Positions 1 to 5,109 of a stretch of DNA of 5,109 nt are shown here, piece after piece. The translations under genes were made by a program, and so were the position numbers. The stretch is from an uncultured Prevotella sp. (GTDB lineage: Bacteria > Bacteroidota > Bacteroidia > Bacteroidales > Bacteroidaceae), in the NCBI GenBank assembly GCA_938023885.1, contig CALJCU010000590.1, forward strand, positions 1-5,109. The letters run 5' to 3'. The notes beneath the pieces were generated by a model. The model did no database searches. It saw only the letters and a program-made list of their open reading frames with translations, and had not been told where the DNA came from. The number at the start of each line of letters is the position of its first letter. The stretch's first letter is position 1.

Positions 1-69
1 CAGTATACCTACGCCTGCAAGCAGCAGGACGATTACCACGACGAGTGGAATGAGAATTTTCTTGTTCAT
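1..69 (-). CDS. N-terminus of an unidentified membrane-anchored or exported protein (partial)
   Basis: An ATG at 69 reading leftward opens 23 codons that run without a stop to the window edge. The peptide begins MNKKILIPLVVVIVLLLAG: two lysines, then a continuous hydrophobic stretch. This is the form of an uncleaved signal anchor or a signal peptide, so the product probably acts in the envelope or periplasm. The start is supported by a near-perfect Bacteroidota promoter about 40 bp upstream (109-139) and an A-rich leader (GCTTTTAGATAAA before ATG on the minus strand). No recognisable Shine-Dalgarno is present, which is usual in this phylum. The family cannot be named because nothing beyond the membrane segment is visible. 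It is transcribed divergently from the cyclophilin remnant/TPM/LemA unit. Confidence 0.72.
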   Translation of the reverse strand, partial: MNKKILIPLVVVIVLLLAGVGIL

Positions 70-108
70 TTTATCTAAAAGCGCTTTTGTTATCTTTATT
101 AACCGATG

Positions 109-139
109 CAAAAGTAGCGAAACTTCTACAATTGGCAAA
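109..139 (-). promoter_or_regulatory. Bacteroidota-type promoter for the left-edge gene
   Basis: Read on the minus strand, TTTG (139-136) is followed by 19 bp and then TACTTTTG (116-109). This fits the known primary-sigma consensus of Bacteroidota, TTTG-N19-21-TAnnTTTG, in both boxes and in spacing. Transcription would start a few bases beyond the -7 box, giving a leader of roughly 35 nt before the ATG at 69. Seen in sequence; activity is inferred. Confidence 0.82.
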
Positions 140-189
140 GTTTTTTGTACGCTCAAGTGCTTATTAAACACAAAATTGATAGTTTTTTG
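139..189. repeat. Pair of AGTTTTTTG direct repeats between divergent promoters
   Basis: The 9-mer AGTTTTTTG occurs at 139-147 and again at 181-189. The start-to-start spacing is 42 bp, about four helical turns. The second copy continues into GG and a run of seven A residues, giving a T6-GG-A7 inverted repeat (183-197). The rest of 70-285 is AT-rich and holds the two promoters, with no other gene visible. The repeats could be A-tract curvature or an operator pair, or simply chance in AT-rich DNA. Confidence 0.3.
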
Positions 190-205
190 GAAAAAAAGAG
201 CATTC

Positions 206-240
206 TTGTGAATGAGACAGAAGAAATATTTGTAACTTTG
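206..240 (+). promoter_or_regulatory. Probable Bacteroidota-type promoter for the cyclophilin remnant/TPM/lemA unit
   Basis: TAACTTTG at 233-240 matches the -7 consensus TAnnTTTG exactly. The -33 box is weak: the best candidate is TTGTG at 206-210, with a spacer of about 22-24 bp, slightly longer than the usual 19-21. The predicted leader to the ATG at 286 is about 40 nt and ends in AGGAA directly before the start. No other good TAnnTTTG box was seen further along this strand before LemA, so this is likely the main promoter of the plus-strand unit. Confidence 0.62.
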
Positions 241-285
241 ACATCGTATCTTTTAATCGAGTGATAATCATTAAATCGACAGGAA

Positions 286-572
286 ATGAAAAAGTCACTT
301 ATTTTTCTCTGTTTCCTTTTGTCGCACTTAGCGCTTTCTGCTCAGGTCGACTCATTGATTGTGAGGGCGGGTTACTACGACGGCAACCTTTGGCACCGTG
401 TCATCTCCGATTTTATGATTCAGACAGGCGACTCTACAACCCACGGCGCTGTAAAATTCCCACCTGAGATGTGCGATTACTATTGGTCACATGGCGGTAC
501 GCCGTGGCTACGGATGGCCATGGCCGGCCGCTGAAGGACGTACGCATCATCAAGGCGATCGTCATTAAGTAA
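286..572 (+). pseudogene. Eroded secreted cyclophilin-type peptidyl-prolyl cis-trans isomerase, internal deletions and frameshift
   Basis: The frame from 286 encodes 82 residues and stops at 532-534. It has a signal peptide (MKKSLIFLCFLLSHLALSAQ, likely cut after A19 or Q20). Residues 29-49 read GYYDGNLWHRVISDFMIQTGD, the cyclophilin core motif (family form GYYDGxxFHRVIxxFMIQGGD); R38, F43 and Q46 align with catalytic R55, F60 and Q63 of human cyclophilin A. Residues 58-62 (FPPEM) resemble the next strand. A different frame, open from 468 to the TAA at 570-572, then encodes AVATDGHGRPLKDVRIIKAI plus VIK. This is the usual C-terminal end of bacterial cyclophilins (DRPxxDVRI). The SQFYI segment and the active-site Trp/His part are missing, as is most of the first strand after the signal peptide. 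A working domain needs about 160 residues; only about 95 remain across two frames. I infer a non-functional remnant, though the 82-residue peptide could still be made and exported. AGGAA precedes the start. The family identification comes from motif recall, not a search. Confidence 0.72.
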
Positions 573-574
573 AT

Positions 575-1435
575 ATGTTCCGGGGAAATCATAAACAGGG
601 GTGGCCCTTGGGGGCGTCCGCACCCAAAAAAGATGTTGGAAAGGTAATATTCTTAATTATTGCGCTTTTTACGTTTGCCATCGTCCATGCCAAGGAATGG
701 ACGGCGGACAATATTCCGATGGTGCATCTCCAGGACCGCAACCGTTATGTCTGCGATCCCGAGGGTCTCATGAGTCCTGCTGATAAGGACATGGCGGATG
801 CCTATCTCAGACGATTGGAGACACAGTGTGGGATACAGTCGGTGTTTGTCGTTGTGAACAATGTGAAGGACGGCGACTGCTTCCGTGTGGCGGAGGACAT
901 CGGCAACAAATATGGGGTAGGCGACAGGAAGACACGTCGTGGACTGGTGGTCGTCATCGCAGTGGACGACCGCAAATATTTCATTGCACCAGGAAAGGGA
1001 TTGGAAGGAGACCTCACGGATGTAGAGTGCGATGACATTGCCCAGGCATGCATCGTGAAGAATATGAAGGAAGACGACCTTGATGCTGCCGTGCTCTCTA
1101 CCGTGAAGGCGCTGTATAGTAAGTTCAAGACAGGAAAGGCAACGGTAGACGGGGAGAATATTAGTTCAGACGAGGGCGATGACGATTTTCCCATCTGGTT
1201 TGGCATTCTTATTCTTGCTCTTAGTCTTGGGTATCCGATATTTTCGTTGATTCTGTGGTTGCTTGCACAACTTGGCTGGTATCATCCTAAAGCGAAGAAT
1301 AAACGCAGACGTCACCGCAATGATGATGACTGGTTTCCCCCGTTCTTCCTCGGAGGCGGTGGCGACTGGGGGTCGTCAGGTGGTGGTTTCGGTGGCGGCA
1401 GCTTCGGAGGCGGAGGTGCCGGAGGCGGATGGTGA
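575..1435 (+). CDS. TPM-domain (TPM_phosphatase / YgcG-like) membrane protein with Gly-rich tail
   Basis: This 286-residue protein has an N-terminal hydrophobic segment (residues 24-39, VIFLIIALFTFAIVHA) that looks like a signal peptide cut after VHA. A TPM domain follows at about 56-183: YVCDPEGLMSPAD at 58-70, DIGNKYGVGDRKTRRG around 108-123, and DDRKYFIAPGKGLEGDLTD at 131-149. After that come an acidic linker, a transmembrane segment (about 206-232), a basic patch KNKRRRHR (241-248) and a Gly-rich tail ending GGGAGGGW. This layout is usual for the family. TPM domains are named after a plant thylakoid phosphatase; the activity of bacterial members is unsettled. The gene sits just upstream of lemA, a recurrent pairing. 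The start is doubtful. ATG 575 is the only in-frame ATG before the signal segment, but it adds about 22 atypical residues over a hairpin (599-625). An ATG at 633, preceded by A6, would fit better but is out of frame by one base. The body of the gene is intact. Confidence 0.88.
   Translation: MFRGNHKQGWPLGASAPKKDVGKVIFLIIALFTFAIVHAKEWTADNIPMVHLQDRNRYVCDPEGLMSPADKDMADAYLRRLETQCGIQSVFVVVNNVKDGDCFRVAEDIGNKYGVGDRKTRRGLVVVIAVDDRKYFIAPGKGLEGDLTDVECDDIAQACIVKNMKEDDLDAAVLSTVKALYSKFKTGKATVDGENISSDEGDDDFPIWFGILILALSLGYPIFSLILWLLAQLGWYHPKAKNKRRRHRNDDDWFPPFFLGGGGDWGSSGGGFGGGSFGGGGAGGGW
599..625. repeat. Hairpin, possibly REP-like, inside the apparent TPM N-terminus
   Basis: GGGTG (599-603) pairs with CACCC (621-625). 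Inside it GCCC (604-607) pairs with GGGC (612-615) across a TTGG loop, leaving a five-base bulge GTCCG. A run of six A residues follows. Such a GC-rich palindrome looks like intergenic DNA rather than coding sequence. It lies between the end of the cyclophilin remnant (572) and the signal peptide of the TPM protein, which suggests that the annotated coding start at 575 may be an accident. The structure is seen directly; its role is inferred. Confidence 0.45.
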
Positions 1436-1443
1436 CGTCCCAT

Positions 1444-1470
1444 GTAGGGGTGCGGGCCTGATGCCCGCCC
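1444..1470 (+). repeat. REP-like palindrome between TPM gene and lemA
   Basis: GTAG (1444-1447) is followed by an imperfect hairpin. GCGGGC (1452-1457) pairs with GCCCGC (1463-1468) over a CTGAT loop, and GG/CC extends the stem past a bulged T at 1451. A GTAG tetranucleotide at the foot of a GC-rich palindrome is the defining form of REP elements mobilised by RAYT (TnpA-REP) transposases. It starts nine bases after the TPM stop codon and precedes an AT-rich leader to lemA. It could also act as an RNA hairpin that tunes the ratio of the two products. No RAYT gene is in the window. Confidence 0.55.
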
Positions 1471-1514
1471 TAAGAGGTTAGAAAAATAATAAACATTGAA
1501 TTAAGAATAAGCTT

Positions 1515-2105
1515 ATGAAGAAGAGCAACATTATTTTATTGGTGATAGCTGTTGTCATCGTGCTCATCTGCTTCGGTGGATGCAGCGCTTATAACGGCAT
1601 GGTGGATAAGCAGGAGGCAGCCACTACGGCGCTCGCTGATGTTCAGGCAACCTATCAGCGTCGAGCTGACCTCATCCCTAACCTCGCCAAGACCGTCCAG
1701 GCATATGCCAAACACGAGCGTGAGACGTTCGAAGCCGTGACGAAGGCACGTGCTTCCGTGGGGCAGATCAAGCTCGATGCCAGCAATCTCACGCCAGAGA
1801 AGATGAGGCAGTTTGAACAGGCACAAGGACAATTGTCCGAGGCCTTAGGCAAACTCATGCTCGTGGCAGAGCGTTATCCGGAGCTTAAAGCCAATGAGAA
1901 TTTCCACAGCTTGCAGATACAGTTGGAAGGCACGGAGAACCGTATTAACGAGGCGCGTCAGCAGTATAATGCTGCCGTACAAGATTATAACCAGACGGTG
2001 CGCCGTTTCCCGAATGTCATCTTTGCAGGTATGTTCGGTTTCAACCGCATGGAGAAGTTTGAGGCAGCAGCGGGGACAGAGAAAGTACCCCAATTGAACT
2101 TTTAG
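1515..2105 (+). CDS. lemA: LemA family protein
   Basis: This 196-residue protein is full length for the family. It has an N-terminal membrane segment (about 5-20) followed by GGCSAYNGMVDKQEAATTAL. The family signature YQRRADLIPNLAKTVQAYAK lies at 47-66, followed by HERETFEAVTKARA at 67-80. Two long alpha-helical stretches come next (95-118 and about 130-165, ending YNQTVRRFPN at 158-167). NVIFAGMFGFNRMEKFEAA at 167-185 is the usual LemA ending. LemA proteins have a short segment outside the membrane and a helical domain; their biochemical role is not established. FGGC at 20-23 resembles a weak lipobox with Cys23, so lipidation is possible but unsure. The gene lies 79 bp after the TPM gene on the same strand with no clear promoter of its own. 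The gap contains the REP-like element and an A-rich leader. The reading frame ends with tandem TAG TAG. Do not confuse it with the Pseudomonas sensor kinase once called LemA (GacS). Confidence 0.95.
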   Translation: MKKSNIILLVIAVVIVLICFGGCSAYNGMVDKQEAATTALADVQATYQRRADLIPNLAKTVQAYAKHERETFEAVTKARASVGQIKLDASNLTPEKMRQFEQAQGQLSEALGKLMLVAERYPELKANENFHSLQIQLEGTENRINEARQQYNAAVQDYNQTVRRFPNVIFAGMFGFNRMEKFEAAAGTEKVPQLNF

Positions 2106-2112
2106 TAGTCTT

Positions 2113-2144
2113 TCCCTTTAATTCCCCCTTGGAAAGGGATTAAA
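2113..2144. terminator. Possible bidirectional terminator hairpin between convergent genes
   Basis: This 47-bp spacer between lemA (+) and the response regulator gene (-) contains overlapping inverted repeats. TCCCTTT (2113-2119) pairs with AAAGGGA (2133-2139). Alternatively TTTAAT (2117-2122) pairs with ATTAAA (2139-2144), with CCC/GGG inside. The position suits shared transcription termination. There is no run of T residues after the stem on either strand, so a classic intrinsic terminator is not shown. Confidence 0.4.
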
Positions 2145-2152
2145 AGAAATAG

Positions 2153-2803
2153 CTATATATAGTATTCCGCCGCATCAATAAGCCCGGCACGAAGTGCAAA
2201 TTTTGTGGCTTCGTGGAGGTTGTTGACACCCAACTTGCGGAAGATATTCTTACGATGCGTGTTGATGGTATGGAAACTGGAGAAGCGTTGTCTGGCTATC
2301 TCTTTCGTCGTCATGCCTAAGGCAATATTTTTTAGAATCTCCTGCTCTGTTTTTGTCAGTTGCGGGAGTTTTCCTCTATTCTCTGTCTCATTGCCGGCAG
2401 GTGTAAGCAGCATCTCTGTGACTTGCTGACAGATGAACCGTTTCCCTTTGGAAGCATAGTTGACGGCTTCCTTGATTTCATTCAACGAACAATCCTTGAG
2501 AACAATGCCACATTTAGGACATATCATGACCATCTCATGGAGAAACTCCTGACTGAGGTCTTCACTGAAGAGAATCCATTGAGCCTCTGGAAAGCGCTCA
2601 CTGATGATGTTCAGTTCCGTAGCGTCGTTGATGTCGAAGAGTGTGTAATCGAGGATGATGATGGCATGGCTATCCATCTTCAAAGCCTCCAACAGTCCGG
2701 CTTTATCAGACAGGCATTTACATTCCGCATCCTTGCAGGCTGAGATGACGTAAAGTAGTCCCGCACGTGTGATGTCTTGATTGTCAGCAATATAAAATTT
2801 CAT
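2153..2803 (-). CDS. NarL/FixJ-family response regulator (REC + LuxR-type HTH)
   Basis: This 216-residue cytoplasmic transcription regulator has a receiver domain at about 1-118. Acidic D7 lies in FYIADNQD, the phospho-acceptor D52 in IIILDYTLFD, S80 in WILFSED at the switch position, and the invariant K103 in IVLKD. A LuxR-type helix-turn-helix covers about 148-207: LTKTEQEILKNIALGMTTKE at 149-168, with the recognition helix around FHTINTHRKNIFRKLGV at 177-193. All the key phosphorylation residues are present, so it should be controlled by a histidine kinase, but none is in the window. GGAGAG directly precedes the ATG, and the start agrees with the usual beginning of a receiver domain. It follows the DUF5686 gene on the same strand after 180 bp. 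It may be co-transcribed, or use a weak -7-like TAGCTTG (2890-2884, minus). Its targets cannot be read from the sequence. Confidence 0.93.
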   Translation of the reverse strand: MKFYIADNQDITRAGLLYVISACKDAECKCLSDKAGLLEALKMDSHAIIILDYTLFDINDATELNIISERFPEAQWILFSEDLSQEFLHEMVMICPKCGIVLKDCSLNEIKEAVNYASKGKRFICQQVTEMLLTPAGNETENRGKLPQLTKTEQEILKNIALGMTTKEIARQRFSSFHTINTHRKNIFRKLGVNNLHEATKFALRAGLIDAAEYYI

Positions 2804-2854
2804 CTCTCCAATTATTACTTTTAAGTCAATTGTTTTCAGATCTCATGGTTCCCC

Positions 2855-2878
2855 ACCATAGAGGCGGTCCTCTACGGT
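2855..2878. repeat. REP-like palindrome upstream of the response regulator gene
   Basis: TAGAGG (2859-2864) and CCTCTA (2869-2874) form a perfect six-base stem over CGGT. ACC/GGT extends it by three pairs after one A/C mismatch, giving a stem of nine pairs with one mismatch. On the minus strand the palindrome begins with GTAG, as in the element at 1444-1470, which hints at the same class of repeat. A short inverted repeat TGTCA/TGACA (2881-2885 and 2893-2897) lies next to it. The palindrome would fall in the leader of the response regulator mRNA, about 50 nt before its start. It could also be an operator. Confidence 0.45.
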
Positions 2879-2921
2879 AATGTCAAGCTATCTGACAAGC
2901 ACATAACCCTTGGATCATATC

Positions 2922-2966
2922 AACCCCTCCCCTTGGGGGGATTAAGGAAAGGTTTTTGTGGGGAGG
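2922..2966. other. GC-rich hairpins 3' of the DUF5686 gene
   Basis: Two competing stems are visible. AACCCCTCC (2922-2930) can pair with GGAAAGGTT (2946-2954), with two G-U pairs when transcribed on the minus strand. CCTCCCC (2926-2932) can pair perfectly with GGGGAGG (2960-2966). The position just after the DUF5686 stop suggests 3'-end formation or attenuation before the response regulator gene. No T run follows on the minus strand; on the plus strand TTT follows the first stem. The CCCCTTGGGG core resembles the spacer at 2124-2142 and may be a dispersed intergenic repeat. Confidence 0.35.
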
Positions 2967-2983
2967 AATTGAGGGAGAAGGCT

Positions 2984-5109
2984 TTAGAACGATGCCTGGA
3001 AGTCGAGTCTGATGCCCCACTTGCTCACGCCGGGATAGTTGTATGTCAGGCGGCGCACGTATCCTATGCTGATGAGCTTGAGGATGTTGTGGATGCCAGC
3101 CTCCACCTCCCAGTAAGGCTTGTTGCTCATGATATGCGAGTCGCCAGGGAAACGGTAGATGAGGTCATCGTCTGTGTTCTTCGTAGGGCTGTTCTTGTCA
3201 GTGAGCGTTCCCCAGAATCCCTTCACGTCGACAAACTCCCTCCATTTCAGTTTCTGGATGAACGGGATACGATTGAGAACCTTTCCGTTGAGATCCCATT
3301 TCCAGCTCCAGAACACCTGACGGTCGTTAAGGAACTCCCAGTCGTGGACAAGCGACACCGTATTCTCCGTCTCTATGTAACTGAGGTTGACAGGGGGCTG
3401 GATGAGCAGCGGGAAAGGGACCTTATTCCATTGCGCTTTACCGATGACACGGAAGTCCATGTATCCGTAGGATCCGAGCCACTGACGCTGATAGATACTT
3501 AATATTGTAATATTGCTCCGGAAGTCGCCGCCGAGCAAGCCTTTGAAACCTATGGTATGAGAGAGACTGATATCCGGTGAGTCGAGGTTCACCGGGAGAC
3601 GCGTACGTTTTGTGTTGACGTAGGTCACTCCCGGGTTCCATGTGATTCCCACCATAGCATCCGTGAGACGAATCTTATTTATCTCCTTACCCGTGTTCAC
3701 CTTATAGAAATGAAGCAATCCCGCTGTCTTGTTGCTCTGTGTCTGAAAGCGGGCATTGTAGCGCCATCCCGCCTCTGTCTCATAGTTGAACGTCAGTCGC
3801 TGGCGGTTGTAGAGGAACATCTCCTTCTGCGAGCTTGAGCGGATGGTCATGAAGATGTTGTCCTTGTTGTGGATGAGGTTGAGGTCGGACGGCGACATCA
3901 CGTCGCGGGAGGTCTCGAAGACGAGGTTACGCTGAGGGAACTCAAACGGGCTTAGATGCTTCTTGTTGAACGACCACGTGAACTCATCGCCATAGTACCA
4001 GCGGTTACTCTTTGTACCGTAGGCCACATATCCGTTCCAGAAGAGATGCGGGTTGAAGGCCGCGAGCGTGCGGCCGGCAAGACGGAGACGCAGGCCATCG
4101 ACATAGTTGGAACTGATGAAGGTGTTCACAGGGCCGATATCGAACCTGCTTTTCTTCTGTGGGTCAGAAGTCGCCTCGATATAGTTCTCTACAAGTAGCT
4201 GCACGGCTTTGATGATATATTTCCAGCCTTTGGAGTTCTCCATGGCTCTGATAAAATTCGACATCGACGATTCACTTTTCGTCAGTTCCACTTGTCGATA
4301 TTCGTTCCAGAACTTATCGTTGCGGTTATAAGCGTCGCTATAGTGTCTTACTTTTGCCTTGCCGGCGAAAAGCTGCTTCGGCAACTCGTGGAAAGCATAG
4401 TTGGAGAGTCTCGTCGTTCGTACTACGAGTAGATCCTGCAAGAGCTTGTTGGCGTGAATCTCGGCAGCCATATCGTCTTTTGTGAGTACCCACTCGCCAT
4501 TGTCGAGCTTCGTGTATTCCTGCTCAATCTTCATGTCGTCAATCCAGTTGACGTCACTCTTCTTCGGCATGTACAGATTCACTCTCCTCACGTGAAGCGT
4601 GGAGTCGGCGAGAACCCACAGCTCTCCGCGGAAGCCGAAGTCCTGCTGGTTCGCGGGGATAAACTGCAGGTGATAGCATTTGTCTTTGTCGACATACGTC
4701 GTATCCTCAATATAGAAATGATAGAAGGAAATAGCCGTGCTGCCGATAGGGGAGACGAAAGGGTACTGTACGAGACGGATATAGTTGTCGTAGATGTTCA
4801 CATCGGTGAATACCTCTTTCAGCATCGTGTTGAGAATCTCACCCGTGGATAGCACCTGTCCGATACCGCTCGACTGCTGTCCCATGATGATGTCCTTTTC
4901 CTTTTTCGGATCCTTGCGGTAGATGTGCTGCGTTACCGTCTCATCAACCTGTACGGGAAGAATACGCTTATTATTATAAGGCGAGGTCTCTATTTGGTCG
5001 CGGAGATAACTCCTCTTCTGAAAGAACTTGCCTTCGAGTTGTTTGTCTGTAAGATCGTTGAAAGCCAGTGTTATCTTCTGATATTTATCGTACTGATAAT
5101 AAGGATAAT
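2984..5109 (-). CDS. DUF5686 family outer-membrane protein (5' end beyond the window)
   Basis: The frame is open from the right edge to the TAA at 2984-2986, giving 707 visible residues. An internal Met at 4885 is not the start, because the 74 codons before it (YPYYQYDKYQKITLAF..., IYRKDPKKEKDI) read as family sequence. DUF5686 proteins of Bacteroidota are usually about 800-860 residues, with a signal peptide and a carboxypeptidase-regulatory-like domain in front. Roughly 100-150 residues are therefore missing here. Visible residues about 1-320 look periplasmic, with a beta-rich part around 128-180 (FYIEDTTY, FIPANQQDFGFRGELWV). From about 322 (FDIGPVNTFISSNYVDGLRL) to the end, aromatic-rich amphipathic strands suggest an outer-membrane beta-barrel. 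The C-terminal LDFQASF ends in Phe, the usual barrel assembly signal. The function of the family is not established; a transport or surface-assembly role is a guess. The response regulator gene lies downstream on the same strand. The promoter is outside the window. Confidence 0.88.
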   Translation of the reverse strand, partial: YPYYQYDKYQKITLAFNDLTDKQLEGKFFQKRSYLRDQIETSPYNNKRILPVQVDETVTQHIYRKDPKKEKDIIMGQQSSGIGQVLSTGEILNTMLKEVFTDVNIYDNYIRLVQYPFVSPIGSTAISFYHFYIEDTTYVDKDKCYHLQFIPANQQDFGFRGELWVLADSTLHVRRVNLYMPKKSDVNWIDDMKIEQEYTKLDNGEWVLTKDDMAAEIHANKLLQDLLVVRTTRLSNYAFHELPKQLFAGKAKVRHYSDAYNRNDKFWNEYRQVELTKSESSMSNFIRAMENSKGWKYIIKAVQLLVENYIEATSDPQKKSRFDIGPVNTFISSNYVDGLRLRLAGRTLAAFNPHLFWNGYVAYGTKSNRWYYGDEFTWSFNKKHLSPFEFPQRNLVFETSRDVMSPSDLNLIHNKDNIFMTIRSSSQKEMFLYNRQRLTFNYETEAGWRYNARFQTQSNKTAGLLHFYKVNTGKEINKIRLTDAMVGITWNPGVTYVNTKRTRLPVNLDSPDISLSHTIGFKGLLGGDFRSNITILSIYQRQWLGSYGYMDFRVIGKAQWNKVPFPLLIQPPVNLSYIETENTVSLVHDWEFLNDRQVFWSWKWDLNGKVLNRIPFIQKLKWREFVDVKGFWGTLTDKNSPTKNTDDDLIYRFPGDSHIMSNKPYWEVEAGIHNILKLISIGYVRRLTYNYPGVSKWGIRLDFQASF

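Noticed and set aside
465..534. Programmed -1 frameshifting in the cyclophilin remnant
   Set aside because: No X-XXY-YYZ slippery heptamer or following strong pseudoknot is evident. Loss of the domain's centre also argues for deletion instead of recoding.
802..1206. Minus-strand open frame opposite the TPM domain
   Set aside because: The plus-strand frame carries the TPM motifs. The antisense product is low-complexity and Ser/Pro-rich, typical of a shadow frame.
1515..2105. LemA as a two-component sensor kinase
   Set aside because: That meaning belongs to the Pseudomonas GacS protein. This 196-residue protein has the short helical LemA-family fold and no kinase motifs.
2922..2957. Plus-strand intrinsic terminator (hairpin followed by T residues)
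   Set aside because: No plus-strand gene ends nearby. The stem depends on G-U or A-C positions depending on strand, and the T run is short, so it is probably coincidental.
2933..4852. Open frames on the plus strand at 2933-3502, 3956-4198 and 4454-4852
   Set aside because: They are antisense to the DUF5686 gene, match no family I know, and have no promoter or ribosome-site support. The minus-strand reading has clear family sequence throughout.
4883..4885. ATG as the start of the DUF5686 gene
   Set aside because: The frame stays open for 74 more codons to the window edge, and those codons read as DUF5686 sequence. A start here would also lack a signal peptide.
1..5109. CRISPR array, tRNA/rRNA gene, insertion sequence, toxin-antitoxin or defence system
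   Set aside because: There are no regularly spaced repeats, no RNA gene signatures and no transposase or nuclease motifs on either strand. All long coding stretches are explained by ordinary envelope and regulatory genes.

Overview
The window looks like chromosomal DNA from a Bacteroidota member, most likely order Bacteroidales and possibly Prevotella-like. Three things point there. A textbook Bacteroidota promoter (-33 TTTG, 19-bp spacer, -7 TAnnTTTG) lies between the divergent genes at the left end. The starts lack strong Shine-Dalgarno sequences and sit in A-rich leaders. The gene set is also typical: a DUF5686-type outer-membrane protein, a LuxR/FixJ response regulator, and a TPM-domain/LemA pair. 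The genus is an inference.

Layout. Positions 1-69 (-) hold the first 23 codons of a membrane-anchored or secreted protein that runs off the left edge. Positions 70-285 are a divergent promoter region. Positions 286-2105 (+) look like one transcription unit: an eroded, frameshifted secreted cyclophilin-type peptidyl-prolyl isomerase (286-572), a TPM-domain membrane protein with a Gly-rich tail (575-1435), and a LemA-family protein (1515-2105). LemA converges, across a short hairpin-bearing spacer, with a NarL/FixJ-type response regulator (2153-2803, -). About 180 bp further right is the 3' end of a large DUF5686 outer-membrane protein gene (2984 to the right edge, -), whose reading frame stays open to the window boundary.

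How the parts may fit together. TPM and LemA genes often occur as neighbours in bacteria, and both are envelope proteins of unclear biochemical role. The cyclophilin remnant in front of them keeps the promoter, the signal peptide, the FHRVI...FMIQ core and the C-terminal strand. It has lost most of the middle of the domain and its reading frame. The response regulator has no histidine kinase in view. DUF5686 is probably a TonB-receptor-like beta-barrel with a periplasmic part.

I see no convincing new multi-gene system. The points most worth a second look are the cyclophilin remnant, the doubtful start of the TPM gene (a hairpin lies inside its apparent N-terminus), and several REP-like palindromes between the genes.
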